Counted from the first letter of the stretch, positions 15,098 to 25,935 are shown. The stretch is DNA of 64,000 nt from Saccopteryx bilineata (GCF_036850765.1 NC_089495.1:193333847-193397846), one strand, 5' to 3'. Made by a program: numbers and translations. Notes: generated by a model not told the origin, from the sequence alone.

Positions 15098-15504
15098 AAT
15101 TTAGTCTGGGTTTTTTTGTGTGTTTTTTTTGGTATTTTTCTGAAGCTGGAAACGGAGAGACAGTCAGACAGACTCCCGCATGCACCCGACCGGGATCCAC
15201 CTGGCATGCCCACCAGGGGGCGATGCTCTGCCCATCCGGGGCATCGCTCTGTTGCATCCAGAGCCACTCTAGTGCCTGAGGTAGAGGCCAAGGAGCCATC
15301 CCCAGCGCCCAGGCCATCTTTTGCTCCAATGGAGCCTCGGCTGCGGGAGGGGAAGAGAGAGACAGAGAGGAAGGAGAGGGGGAGGGGTGGAGAAGCAGAT
15401 GGGCGCCTCTCCTGTGTGCCCTGGCCGGGAATCGAACCCAGGACTTCCACACACCAGGCCGACGTTCTACCACTGAGCCAACCGGCCAGGGCCAATTTAG
15501 TCTG
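15098..15504 (-). repeat. Bat Rhin-1-like SINE, antisense
   Basis: The element spans 15,109-15,493 on the minus strand, with its poly(A) read as poly(T) at the left. Target duplications AATTTAGTCTG lie at 15,098-15,108 and 15,494-15,504. The tRNA-like head is intact at the right end. Confidence 0.92.
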
Positions 15505-15578
15505 TTTTGTTCAATGGGATCCTCAATACCTAGAACTGTGCCTGGTACCTAGCAGTGTGCTTCTACTGTTTATTAAAT

Positions 15579-15965
15579 GAATGAATTCGGCCTAATGTGC
15601 GGAGGACCCGGGTTCGATTCCCGGCCAGGGCACACAGGAGAAGCGCCCATTTGCTTCTCCACCCCTCCGCCGCGCTTTCCTCTCTGTCTCTCTCTTCCCC
15701 TCCCGCAGCCAAGGCTCCATTGGAGCAAAGATGGCCCGGGCGCTGGGGATGGCTCTGTGGCCTCTGCCTCAGGCGCTGGAGTGGCTCTGGTCGCAACATG
15801 GCGACGCCCAGGATGGGCAGAGCATCGCCCCCTGGTGGGCAGAGCGTCGCCCCTGGTGGGCGTGCCAGGTGGATCCCGGTCGGGCGCATGCGGGAGTCTG
15901 TCTGACTGTCTCTCCCTGTTTCCAGCTTCAGAAAAATGAAAAAAAAAAAAAAAAAGAATGAATTC
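15579..15965 (+). repeat. 5'-truncated Rhin-1-like SINE
   Basis: The element spans 15,589-15,955. It lacks the A-box half of the tRNA-like head but keeps the B-box 'GGGTTCGATTCCCGG', the body and poly(A). Target duplications GAATGAATTC lie at 15,579-15,588 and 15,956-15,965. Confidence 0.92.
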
Positions 15966-16039
15966 ATGAATGAATGAACATACACTATCATGATAAATAA
16001 TATTATAATAAAAACAGTAATCAACATTTTGGGAGCAGT

Positions 16040-16135
16040 TTCCCTATGTTTTCTCATTGGATCCTACCCAACACCTTTTTTAGGGAGGCATATTATTCCC
16101 ATTTTACAGTTGGGAAAACTGAGCAGGTAGGTAGA
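16040..16135 (-). repeat. MIR SINE fragment
   Basis: Reverse MIR core: 'TTATTCCCATTTTACAGTTG' followed by GGAAAACTGAG. Confidence 0.6.
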
Positions 16136-16229
16136 GATAGCTCGACTTTTTTTTTTTTTTAACTTTAATTTTTTTTTTACTGCATTTTTTTTTATTTGAG
16201 AGAATACAAACTCATTCTCATTCTTTTTT

Positions 16230-16260
<31 letters not shown>

Positions 16261-16569
16261 TTTAACAGAGGCAGAATAGACAGGGACAGACAGACAGGAA
16301 CAGAGAGAGATGAGAAGCATCAATCATCAGTTTCTCGTTGCGACTTCTTAGTTGTTCATTGATTGCTTTCTCACATGTGCCTTGACCATGGGCCTTCAGC
16401 AGACTGAGTAACCCCCTGCTGGAGCCAGGGGCCTTGGGTTCAAGCTGGTGAGCTCTTTGCTCAAGCCAGATGAGCCCGCGCTCAAGCTGGTGACCTCGGG
16501 GTCTCGAACCTGGGTCCTTCTGCATCCCAGTCCGACGCCCTATCCACTGCACCACCACCTGGTCAGGCA
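16230..16569 (-). repeat. Second bat tRNA-SINE family, antisense
   Basis: Reverse complement begins 'GCCTGACCAGGTGGTGGTGC', has a B-box-like 'GGTTCGAGACCCCGAGG', then 'TGAGAAAGCAATCAATGAAC' and ends in 'GATTGATGCTTCTCATCTC' plus a poly(A) read here as poly(T). A T-rich duplication ACTTTAATTTTTTTT flanks the region (about 16,161 and 16,570), but low complexity blurs the exact edge. Confidence 0.85.
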
Positions 16570-16584
16570 CTTTAATTTTTTTTT

Positions 16585-16775
16585 TTACTTTAAATATTTT
16601 ATTTTTCAGTTACAGTCGACATAAAGTATTAAATTAGTTTCAGGTGTATAACTCAGTGATTTGACATTATATAACTAACCTAGTAATCACCCCAATAAAT
16701 CTAGTACCCATTTGATGCCATGCATAGTTATTATATAAATATTATTGACTATATTCCCTATGTTCTGAAGATGGA
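16585..16775 (-). repeat. L1 3' UTR fragment, antisense
   Basis: Typical reverse L1M tail: 'TTAGTTTCAGGTGTATAACT' with 'TTATTGACTATATTCCCTAT'. Confidence 0.7.
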
Positions 16776-17499
16776 GCTACTCTGAGATGTCATCAGTGGA
16801 TGTGAGGGGAGAGAGAGGGGCTCAAGTCCCCTCCAGGGTATGTGGCTGGAGCAACTAGCATCTCCTGGAAGGATGAGAGAGAAGCAGGTTTACTGGGACC
16901 CAGCAAGAGTCCAGTTTGAAATGCCTATTTGGCCCCAAATTGAATTGATCTGAAGAAACAGATTAAGTTTGTAACTGTCCAAGTGATACATCAAAATAGC
17001 CAAACATGTGAAAGAGGCGCCCAGAGAGCTGGGAGTTCGTGTCGCGAAGGGGAAGACCTCTTCTTGTTTTCTCGGACTCCTTGCCCGTGATACGGAGCTG
17101 TCAACCCCGGAGAGACAGACTTCCCAACGTGCTCCGCGGTGTGTCTCCCTGACCTTTCCGAACCGCTCCGGGAAAGACTGTTTATTGTCGTTGGCTCACT
17201 CTGCGCTCCGGCCCCTCTTTGCTAAGAGCTGTGTGTCATGCTCAGCCGACTTCTTTGCGCAGCGTAAACATCCCTCCCGAGCTCATTACCGGAGTCTTGG
17301 AGGGCCCTTGTCATTCTCCAGGACGATGTCACATCTGATTTCTAACAGCCGTTCTTTCTCCAGAGACCTGAGTTTCATCCCCTTCCCTGAAAAAGAAAGG
17401 CAGGCTACATTTGAGGAACTCGCAGTTCCTTTTCTTTTCTTTTCTTTTCTTTTCTTTTTTTTTGGCATTCTTTCTTTGTGCCAGACTTGATCTCATTTG

Positions 17500-17585
17500 T
17501 CACTGCTCCTATTTTACAGATGAAGTCACTGAGGCTTAGTGAGGAGCATTCGCTTGCCCAGAGAGGCAAGGTTAGAACCCTGGCT
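17500..17585 (-). repeat. MIR SINE fragment
   Basis: Reverse MIR core: 'CCTATTTTACAGATGAAGTC' then ACTGAGGCTTAG and a 'GCCCAGAGAGGCAAGG' segment. Confidence 0.65.
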
Positions 17586-17590
17586 CTCTA

Positions 17591-18084
17591 TGGAAACCCA
17601 GCTCTTTTTTTTTTTTTTTAAAAGAGAAAGGGAGAGAGATGAGAAGCATCAACTTGTAGTTGCATCATTTTAGTTGTTCATTGATTGCTTCTCATATGTG
17701 CCTTGACTGGGGGAGGGGGGAGGGGAGGGCTCACTCCAAGCTAATGACCCCTTGCTCAATCCAGTGACCTTAGGCTTCAAGCCAGTGACCTTTGAGCTCA
17801 AACCAGAGACCCCGGGATCATGTCAATGATCCCATGCTCAATCCAGTGACCTTAGGCTTCAAGCCAGTGACCTTTGAGCTCAAACCAGAGGCCCCGGGAT
17901 CATGTCAATGATCCCACGCTCAAGCCAGCGACCCTGCACTCACGCTGGTGAACCTGTACTCAAGTCAGACGAGCCCACACTCAAGCTGGTGGTGACCTTG
18001 GAGTTTTGAACCTGGGTCCTCAGTGTCCCAGGCCGATGCTGTATCCACTGCACCACCACCGATCAGGCTGGAAACCCAGCTCTT
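17591..18084 (-). repeat. Second-family bat SINE, antisense, internally duplicated
   Basis: The element spans 17,607-18,068. Target duplications TGGAAACCCAGCTCTT lie at 17,591-17,606 and 18,069-18,084. Its body holds an 82-bp tandem duplication, 17,753-17,834 and 17,835-17,916, including 'GACCTTAGGCTTCAAGCCAG' and 'CCCCGGGATCATGTCAATGA'. This makes it about 130 bp longer than the copies at 16,230, 37,598 and 61,257. Confidence 0.9.
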
Positions 18085-18189
18085 CCGAGCACACTGCACT
18101 CCCTCGCCCTCACTGAAGACCTGCACAGCTTTTGAAACTGCACCCGGCACAGAGTTCCTCAAACCCAGCACCCCTGGCGCTCTGGAATC

Positions 18190-18360
18190 AGATCATTCTC
18201 TGCGGCGGGGGGCTATTCTGTGCACTGCAGGGTGATTAGCAGCATCTCTGGCCCTTCCCACTAGATGCCAGCAACACCCTCATCCCCCAGTTGTGACAGT
18301 CAAAAATATTTGTCTCTAGACATTGCCCAATGGCCCCTGGAGGGCAGATTGGCCCCGATT
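18190..18360 (+). repeat. Old hAT-Charlie element (MER20-like)
   Basis: Contains 'GGGTGATTAGCAGCATCTCT', 'CCACTAGATGCCAGCAACAC' and 'CAGTTGTGACAGTCAAAAAT', then 'AGACATTGCCCAATGGCCCC'. A reverse copy lies at 45,276. Confidence 0.75.
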
Positions 18361-18463
18361 GGCCTGGGGCCTGTGCAGTGAACTCTGTGTACAGACAGGC
18401 TATGGGTTGACATCTCCACCACCTTTCCCGGTATGCAGCATTGTCGCCTGCAGGTACTGTGAT

Positions 18464-18834
18464 AGAAATTGCTTCCCCCCCCCCCCCGCATGTGCCCGAC
18501 TGGGATCCACCCGGCAAGCCCACCAGGGGCGACGCTCTGCCCACCAGGGGGCGATGCTCTGCCCCTCTGGGGCGTCACTCTGTTGCGACCAGAGCCACTC
18601 CAGCACCTGGGGCAGAGGCCAAGGAGCCATCCTCAGCGCCCGGGCCATCTTTGCTCCAATGGAGCCTTGGCTGCGGGAGGGGAAGAGAGAGACAGAGAGG
18701 AAGGAGAGGGGGAGGGGTGGAGAAGCAGATGGGCACTTCTCCTGTGTGCCCTGGCCGGGAATCGAACCCGGGACTTCTGCACGCCAGGCCAACGCTCTAC
18801 CACTGAGCCAACCGGCCAGGGCCAGAAATCGCTT
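18464..18834 (-). repeat. Bat Rhin-1-like SINE, antisense
   Basis: The element spans 18,475-18,823. Near-identical target duplications AGAAATTGCTT/AGAAATCGCTT flank it. The expected poly(T) at its left end is missing and a run of 13 C (18,475-18,487) stands in its place. Confidence 0.9.
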
Positions 18835-19049
18835 TTAATAAACTATTTAGTTGCCACTTCTGCAGCCCTCCTGTCCTCCTCAAGACATTCAAGAGGGATG
18901 GCTCTGCACTGTGTAGCTCACCACGTTCATTGACCTGCAGTCATCCTGTCCGTGGTGATTACCTTGAGTACCCACCCTTGGCCAAGTACCGGGCAGGGGC
19001 TGCAGTGCCCAGGAAAGGCCCCACCTCACAGACCCAGCATCTTGGGCAG

Positions 19050-19300
19050 GGAGATGCTGATCAACAATAAAATAAACAAGCTACAGGACAATTTCAGAGA
19101 GCACTGAGAGCTATGGAGAAGATCGGTAGGCTAATGAGTAGCGAGTGGTGGGTGACTTTAGACAGGGGGATTGGGGACAACTTCTCAGAGGTGGTGGCAC
19201 TGATCTAAAACATCACCGTGAGAAAGGAGGAGGCGCATGTTTAAGCAGAGGGAAGAGCAGGTGCAAACGCCCTGAGGTGGCCGTGAGCAAGGCTCGTTTA
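19050..19300 (-). repeat. LINE L2, antisense
   Basis: Reverse L2 phrases: 'AACAATAAAATAAACAAGCT', 'GGAAGAGCAGGTGCAAACGC' followed by CCTGAGGTGG. Confidence 0.6.
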
Positions 19301-19335
19301 AGGAACAGGAGGCCTGGAGAGGCCCGAGCGGAGTG

Positions 19336-19385
19336 AGCAGAGTCAGAGCAGAGTGGGCAGAGTCAGAGCAGAGTGGGCAGAGGGC
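19336..19385 (+). repeat. 20-bp tandem repeat, ~2.4 copies
   Basis: GCAGAGTCAGAGCAGAGTGG repeats with little change. Confidence 0.8.
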
Positions 19386-19724
19386 TGAAGGCGGGAGATG
19401 TGGGCAGAGGTAGCAGGACTGGCAGATGGGTCACTGAATGGGAATGGCAGTGGGGTCTTTGGTCTAGAAAGGACCCTCTGGCCATTTGGGGGTGACTGGG
19501 TAATGGGAAGGCAGGTGGAAGGCAAAGTCCAGGTGGAGGCCACTTCCGTTTTAAGCAAGGAAATGAGAAGAAACAAGATTCCTTTCTCTCTCTTTTCAGA
19601 CTTCATCGCATTGATGGCCCTGCCTCTTTCATTTTAGATGTTCAAACACTGGATCTGAGGATTCAGGCTGCAGCTTTTGAGCAGCTGCCAATCAGGGGCT
19701 CATACAGAACTCCAACCCTTTTTC

Positions 19725-19850
19725 CTACCTTTGAGTTTCCTAGTTCAGGACTTTAAAGTCCCAGGGTAGTGTCTCATTGGCTGAGCTCAGTCACACGCCT
19801 GTCCTGTGGGTAGGGTAGAGCACCTTGATTGACAGTCAGGACCTTTGTTT
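19725..19850 (+). repeat. Possible third copy of the CCAATC/ATTGG dispersed repeat
   Basis: Shows 'AGTGTCTCATTGGCTGAGC' and 'CACCTTGATTGACAGTCAGG' in the same order and spacing style as the other copies, but is more diverged. Confidence 0.3.
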
Positions 19851-19899
19851 TGGGGAGGAACCAGTAATGCAGTGACTGGCTTTTGGGGGTTTACCTGAG

Positions 19900-19970
19900 A
19901 GAGAGAGTATGTGTGTGTGTGTGTGCACGCGTGTGTGTGTGTGCACGCCTGTGTATGCATGTGTGTGTAT
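19900..19970 (+). repeat. (GT)n microsatellite, interrupted
   Basis: GTGTGT runs broken by GCACGCGT and GCACGCCT segments, an alternating purine-pyrimidine stretch. Confidence 0.92.
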
Positions 19971-20280
19971 TGGTATACTGGCTTCAAGATATGGGGGAAA
20001 CTGCCAAGTCAAAATGAATAAGTATTTAATATTTATATTTAAATAGAAATAATGAAATATACCATGATTCAACCAGTCAGCTCTGGAATATTTCAACTCT
20101 TTGTTATTTATCGATTAGCTCTAATGCAGGATGTGGGCAGAGAGGGTGTGGGATGAGTGCGTGCTAAGGGAGGCCAATGTCCTGATTCATAGTTCCACCC
20201 AGATGGCCCATGTGGGAGAGAACGTTCCTCTAAGGCGGTGGGTGGGTGCCATCAGTCCCATTAGCTGCCACATGCTAGGC

Positions 20281-20562
20281 TCTTAGGACAGTGATTTTCA
20301 GATTTCCAGTGGGCGTGCTGCAAGAATTTTTAAGACATGCAATACCTCACTAGTCAGGGGCACGGTCCTCTTTCCCCTTAGATTGCCAAATAGAAAAAAA
20401 ATGACAACAGCTAACACATGCGAATGAATCAAAATTGTACCCTCCCTTTTTTTTTTTTTCGTCAGATCAGCCAAGAATATATTTTTTTGGTGTGCCACGG
20501 AATTTAGTAATTAGTTCAGGTGTGCCGTGAGATGGAAAAGGTTGACAGTGGCTGACTCGGGA
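20281..20562. mobile_element. Non-autonomous hAT-like element
   Basis: The likely element is 20,289-20,554. The left end CAGTGATTTTCAG and the reverse of the right end (CAGCCACTGTCAACC) are imperfect inverted repeats. Flanks TCTTAGGA and ACTCGGGA match at 5 of 8 positions, consistent with a decayed 8-bp target duplication. Internal text includes 'GTGTGCCACGGAATTTAGTA'. No transposase is encoded. Confidence 0.5.
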
Positions 20563-20599
20563 GGTGCCAGGCACTGCGTCACATCGGCGCCTCCACTTT

Positions 20600-21115
20600 A
20601 CATGACAGCGTGCAGTGGCTTACTGTCACATTCCCGTTCGTGTCCAGTTGCCTAAGTCCTCCTCTTCCTCCGTATCCAAAATGACGCCTCTGTCTGCCCT
20701 CCTGTGCCAGGATCACCACCAGCTAATCTCAGTCCCCGGGCGCATTAGGACAGCTTCTACAGACCACAAACACAATTATGACGAGGCCATTCCAGCTAGA
20801 CTCCGGGCTGGGAGAGATAACAGAAGGGCCTGGCTCTCCCCTCAGACTCTGAATGGGTCCCCAGCAGCACTTAACTCAGACAGATGGGCAGAGCGGCAGC
20901 CAGGAGGGAAAGCAGGCGCAAAGCTTTCCAACCAAGGACTGCCTGCACAGCCCGCAGGACCAGGGGGAGAGCCGACGAAAGGACTTAGGGGCTAATGATC
21001 CCTCTCAAGAGGGGGAGGAGGCCGAGAGGGGGGATCCTGACATCTCTCCCTGCAATGACTCCATTAAACAAGGTATAAGGGAGCAAGAAGAAGGCTATAA
21101 AGAGGACCCCTTGTT
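20600..21115. other. Intronic stretch, nothing recognised
   Basis: Contains a moderately long + frame (20,615-20,995) with polar composition and no known domain. I see no splice signals that would make it an exon. Confidence 0.4.
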
Positions 21116-21139
21116 ACAATGAAACTGTAACAGCACGTT

Positions 21140-21300
21140 AAGGGCTGGATCTAAGTAATATACAAATATTGTTCTTGTAATAATCCCAGGAGATAGATAC
21201 TGTTATTATCCCCCATTTTATAAAGGGGTAAACTGAGGTCTCAAGAGATGAAACGATTTTCCCAAGAACGCACAGCTTACAACGTTGTGAAATGTCTCCG
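21140..21300 (-). repeat. MIR SINE, antisense
   Basis: Reverse MIR: 'GTTATTATCCCCCATTTTAT' then AAACTGAGGTCTCAAGAG. Confidence 0.65.
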
Positions 21301-22036
21301 AGGGTCCCTGTCACGGGGAAGTGTTTGTCCGCTGTCACTTCCTCTGGGATGTCTCCATGCTTTTCATCACAGCCACTTTCCCTCCTTTATGTCCATGATT
21401 ATGTTTGCCTTCCACTAATCCCTTCCTGGCTGCCTATCTAGAGTTTCCCACGGAGTGAGTGTCCACATTCCCCTGGGCGGCTCCGTTTCTTCTGGAACCG
21501 CGTTACATTCCACGCAGGCGTCAGTTTCAGCCTCCCGCCTTCTGGTTTCTGTGCTGCACTGTGATCCCCCTCGGCCGGCGCTGTCCTCTGATAATCCGCT
21601 CCTGTAAACTGTCTTGTAAACGTATCCCTGGGAGACAAGGAGGCCTTGCTGTCTGTGCGTGAACCGAGGGATGGGCGCGCCGTCACGGGTCACTGGTTCA
21701 CTGCACGAGAAGTGACGTGACTGGCTGCTGACCACAGTGCACGTGTTATTTACACATCCCTCTGTGGCCTGGAGAGCCGGTTGTGAAATTTGGACTTTAT
21801 GTAACTACAGTGAATATTAGTGTGGTGACCAAATGTGAACCGTGTTGTGGGAAACTGGTGTTTAAGTGAACTGTGGAAATGGGCATGTGTGTCCCTCAGG
21901 GCCACGCAAAGTGAGGACTGCCTGGAATTGGCTGTTCCTTTTCTTGTCGTCATTGCCATCTGCTTTGTTGTGTTGCTGTGTGTCACTCCTTCGCACTGTG
22001 CGCCTCCTCGCTGCCCGGCTCAGTTCAGAGTCTGCC

Positions 22037-23035
22037 TCCTCTCTTCCTCCCTCCCTCCCTCCCTCCCTCCCTCCCTCCCTCCCTCCCTCTCCCTCCTTCT
22101 CCCTCCTCCCTCCCTCTCCCCCCCTCCCTCCCTCTCCCTCCTTCTCCCTCCCTCCCCCTCCCTCCCTCTCCCTCCTTCTCCCTCCCTCCCTCTCCCTCCC
22201 TCTCCCTCCCTCTCCCTCCCTCTCCCTCCTCCCTCCCTCTCCCTCCTCCCTCCCTCTCCCTCCTCCCTCCCTCTCCCTCCTCCCTCCCTCTCCCTCCTCC
22301 CTCCCTCTCCCTCTCTCTCCCTCCTTCTCCCTCCTCCCTCCCTCTCCCTCTCCCTCCTCCCTCCCTCTCCCTCTCTCTCCCTCCTTCTCCCTACTCCCTC
22401 CCTCTCCCTCCCTCCCTCTCCCTCCTTCTCCCTCCTTCTCTCTCCTCCCTCCCTCCTCCCTCCCTCTCCCTCCTTCTCCCTCCTCCCTCCCTCTCCCTCC
22501 TCCCTCCCTCTCCCTCTCTCTCCCTCCTTCTCCCTCCTCCCTCCCTCTCCCTCCTCCCTCCCTCACTCCCTCTCCCTCCCTCTCCCTCCCTCCCTCTCCC
22601 TCCTCCTCCCTCCCTCTCCTTCCTCCCTCCCTCACTCCCTCTCCCTCCCTCCCTCTCCCTCCTTCTCCCTCCTCCCTCCCTCCTCCCTCCCTCTTCCTCC
22701 TCCCTCCCTCACTCCCTCCCTCTCCCTCCTTCTCCCTCCTCCCTCCCTCACTCACTCTCCCTCCTTCTCCCTCCTCCCTCCCTCCTCCCTCCCTCTCGCT
22801 CCTTCTCCTTCCCTCTCCTTCCCTCTCCTTCCCTCCCTCTCTCTCCCTCCCTCCCTCTCCCTCTCCCTCCCTCTCTCCCTCTCCCTCTCACTCCCTCTCC
22901 CTCTCCCTCCCTCCCCCTCCCCCTCCCTCTCCCTCCCTCCCCCTTCCCCTCCCTCTCCCTCTCCCTCCCTCTCCCTCCCCTATTCGCCCCCCTCCCCCCT
23001 CCATTCCCTACCTTCCTCCTACCCTCCCACCTCTG
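22037..23035 (+). repeat. 1-kb CT-rich polypyrimidine tract
   Basis: Nearly pure C and T on the + strand, built from CCCTCCCT, CTCCCTCCTTCT and CTCTCCCT words. There are almost no A or G residues before about 22,980. All + frames stay open, giving Ser/Pro/Leu-only translations that are not proteins. The minus strand is a GGGA/GGAG polypurine with mirror symmetry, capable of triplex (H-DNA) and G-quadruplex structures. It is intronic in SULF2. Confidence 0.97.
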
Positions 23036-23129
23036 CTGCTTTCCTTCAGGTTGCTTGAAGCTCAAATAGATTCTCCCCTCTTGGTGGCCACATGACTGCA
23101 AGCAGCTTTAAGCCCTACAGAAAAATAAG

Positions 23130-23275
23130 TTCTCTTTGCCAGTAGTTCTTTTAAAAATATCAGAGCTGACTCTCATTGGCCCCACTTGGGCCATGAGAGC
23201 CAATCCATGAACCAATGTCAATGCCCAGAGGAACGGGGTGCTCTGATTGGTCAGGCTGAATTCAGATCCACCCGT
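23130..23275 (+). repeat. Fourth copy of the CCAATC/ATTGG dispersed repeat
   Basis: Shows 'GACTCTCATTGGCCCCACTT', 'CATGAACCAATGTCAATGCC' and 'GTGCTCTGATTGGTCAGGC', the clearest match to the copies at 2,790 and 11,690. Confidence 0.4.
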
Positions 23276-23399
23276 GTGTGTACTTAAGTCAAGAAGCGAA
23301 GGTACCCAGAGGATCACAGTCAGGACCAGGCAGGCCAAACAAAAGTCTCCACTGCCAGGTGTAAGTTTCCACCCAGTGCCTGGCACACAGGAGGCGGGA

Positions 23400-24339
23400 A
23401 GTGCTCCGTCTTTTCATTGGATGCCAGCCCTGCTTCCTAGGAGCAGCCTTCAGCCAGCACATTGTCAATGGCCTTTCCTGGCCTGGCATTGAATTCCTCC
23501 TAATCTACTGCCAAGCTGTCCCACCCCCACCCCCAGACCCACACACACCAGCCCCCAGTGTGCTCTTCCTTTGGCAACATCCTAGCCGGGAAAGCTCAGT
23601 GACATCAGCCATGACACGGGCTGTATTTCTCATGTTGATGTTAATTCCAGCTCATTCTCCTGGCTCCATCTTCCAGCCCAGAGCCCTGGGGCCCATGCTA
23701 ATTTGCTTGTCCCACCTCATCTGGTGCCGGAATAACCATTTTAAAAACTGCCTTGGGGAAATCTAATCAAATGAGAACAAAATCTAATTTGGCACTAAAA
23801 GCCTCTGACTGAAGCCCTGTTTTCTAGGGCCTCGTGGAGCTTGAATAATAAACTCTTTCTGGATTTGTTCAGGGCTGGGGGCTGGAGAGAAGGGAGGGAT
23901 GTGAAAGAGGAGATTCTAGCAGAGGAAACAGCTCCTGACACTTTGACACTTATGCCATTGGACAATAATAGGCACGGTGGGTTTCCAAAGGTACCCCGCT
24001 TCCCACCCCCGAGAAATAGCTGTCTCGCCAGCCAAGCCAAGAATTTAAGCGTATTAGCATTCCACACTGCACAGTTATCAGAAAGACCTTGGCCCAGATC
24101 TTCAGGGACAAACCAGTGGATCACAAGCCAGGGATTTGGGGGACCTGGGGGAGCACTCAGTTCCCCCAGTGAGGAATTCACTAAGCCTCTTTCTCCAGGA
24201 TTTCATTCAGAACAAATTCTGTGCTGCTTAAATTACTTGTAGTCCTGGGTTCCTTTTGGAATATGTCAAAAGCTGTGGCCCTGTTTCCAGGAAAACTCAC
24301 ACAAAATGCAAAGTCTGGCATGTAACATCTCAGGGGACA
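23400..24339. other. Intronic stretch, nothing recognised
   Basis: Unique-looking sequence with no exon or named repeat. The AT-moderate block 23,790-24,280 has none of the usual repeat words and could be conserved non-coding DNA, which cannot be judged from one sequence. Confidence 0.4.
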
Positions 24340-24830
24340 CGTGGACCATTTTAATTGTCCCACCATGCTTTCTGTTGCTTCTCCTCATTGCGGCCTCCAG
24401 AGCCTGCGTGATCTGTCCTATATTGGCATCTCCTCCCATCCTCACTGGCCTCCTTGGGTTCCTCAGATGCCCCCAGGCTTGTTCCTGCCTCAGGACCTTT
24501 GCACTTGCTATTCCCTCTGCCTGAAGCAGTTGTCTTTGTACTCCCATATTCCTTCTGACTCACTCTCATTATTCCTCAAGGAGGCCTCCCCTGACCACTT
24601 GGCCCAATGGTGCCTCCGGCGGTCCATCTCTGGCCACTTTGTCACATCCTCATCCTTTATTTTCTTCAGCACTGTTGTTACCAACACCATCTTTCCTTGT
24701 CACAGCCCCCAACTCAAACGTCAGCCCAGGAGGGCAGGGATCCTGTTAGTTCCATTCACTGCTGTGTTTCTGGTGTCTAGTACAGCCCCTGGCCTACCGC
24801 GGGTGTTTGATAAATAGCTGTTGAGTGGAT
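24340..24830 (+). repeat. LINE L2, sense
   Basis: Classic L2 3' end: 'TTCCTGCCTCAGGACCTTTG' then CACTTGCTATTCCCTCTGCC, 'CAGGAGGGCAGGGATCCTGT' and the terminal 'TGTTTGATAAATAGCTGTTG'. Confidence 0.85.
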
Positions 24831-25194
24831 AATATTGATTTTTACCAAGTCCAGGCACACAGATTCTGTTTTTTACTTAATATTTTGCTCTCAAGTGTTT
24901 TCATCTTTTTACGTCATTTGTTTCAAAGGGAAACTTGTACATCAGCACCAGTATGACTCGCCATGAATAGGCAGTATCAGGGCTCTGTGAGGGGTCTTAT
25001 TAACTTCCACCCCCTTCTCATTGAGGTTCTAAACCAACTGAGAAATAAAATTTAAGGAGTCAGCAAGTGGAAGCCAAAATAGCCCTTTGATGAATCTTAC
25101 AAAGGCTGAGCTTAAGGGCATGGACGTCTTTCTGAGGGCCATGACTACTACTGCGGTGTGTCCAGCTCGAAAATTTGGGAGATCACATGAATGT

Positions 25195-25410
25195 ATACAG
25201 TTCTGTTGAGTAATTACCCAGGTTTTGAATCACTGGGTCAGAAGGTATAAATCAGTTCAAGGTGAGCCAATACTTTCAGTCTTCAACACAGTGGCTGGGC
25301 CAGTTTGCACATGCACCAGCAGTACATGCGAATTCCAGCTGCTTTACTTCCCCGCCAACACTTGGTATTATCCATTTCTTAACGTTAGCCATTCTGGTCA
25401 CTGTTTCATA
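25195..25410 (-). repeat. L1 LINE fragment, antisense
   Basis: Reverse L1 phrases: 'TTTGCACATGCACCAGCAGT', 'CCCCGCCAACACTTGGTATT' and 'TAGCCATTCTGGTCACTG'. It ends about 500 bp before a SULF2 exon. Confidence 0.7.
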
Positions 25411-25935
25411 GATAGAATTCAAGGGGCCCCGTAAACTCGAATGCAAACTTTGACTCTTAACTTCCACTATCATACAACTGAAACTTGGCATTCGTTTCAA
25501 TTATGAACGTAGGCCACAAACCATAGCAGGGGGACAGAATCTATAACTCTGTCGTCTGTAGAAACTGACCATATTTTAATGTTCCGCGGCAGTGACTGCA
25601 GTTACCACAAAATAAAACATTTCCACGCACCAGTACTCTGAAGTCATCACCCTCAACAATGCCTTGCTTTTACTGCCCTCATTTAAAATAACTTTTAAAG
25701 ACGCCTATGATTATTTGGCAAAAGATGTTAATATGTTGGTAAGCATATTTCAAAAGAATTGATATTCTCTGTAATCCTGTATATTTTGTTTAGAAGGGGT
25801 TCACAGAGGTCGCTTGCTTGCGAAGGGCTCCTTGCTTGGAGGGCGGGGCTGTTCTCCAGCCAATGGGGTGGCGCCCCGGAAAGGCTGCTGTTTCCCGCTG
25901 TCTCACGTGGCCTCCCGGTCCCTCCTCCCCTCCAG

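Larger units (their letters stand above)
14640..15970 (+). repeat. LINE L2 split by two SINE insertions
   Basis: L2 text begins upstream ('CTGAAAACCTGGAAATTACC', 'TAGACTGTCAGCTCCGTGAG') and stops at 15,108. It resumes at 15,494 ('CTAGAACTGTGCCTGG'), is cut again at 15,588, and resumes at 15,956 with the terminal ATGAATGAATGA phrase. Both interruptions are SINEs with target duplications. Confidence 0.7.

Noticed and set aside
15001..15495. SINE-derived frames of 120-164 residues at several sites
   Set aside because: They recur wherever the SINE is present and are shadow frames of the repeat body.
21835..23095. Three + frames of 363-409 residues and a 297-residue minus frame
   Set aside because: They arise from the CT-rich tract and are pure low-complexity (Ser/Pro/Leu or Gly/Arg/Glu).
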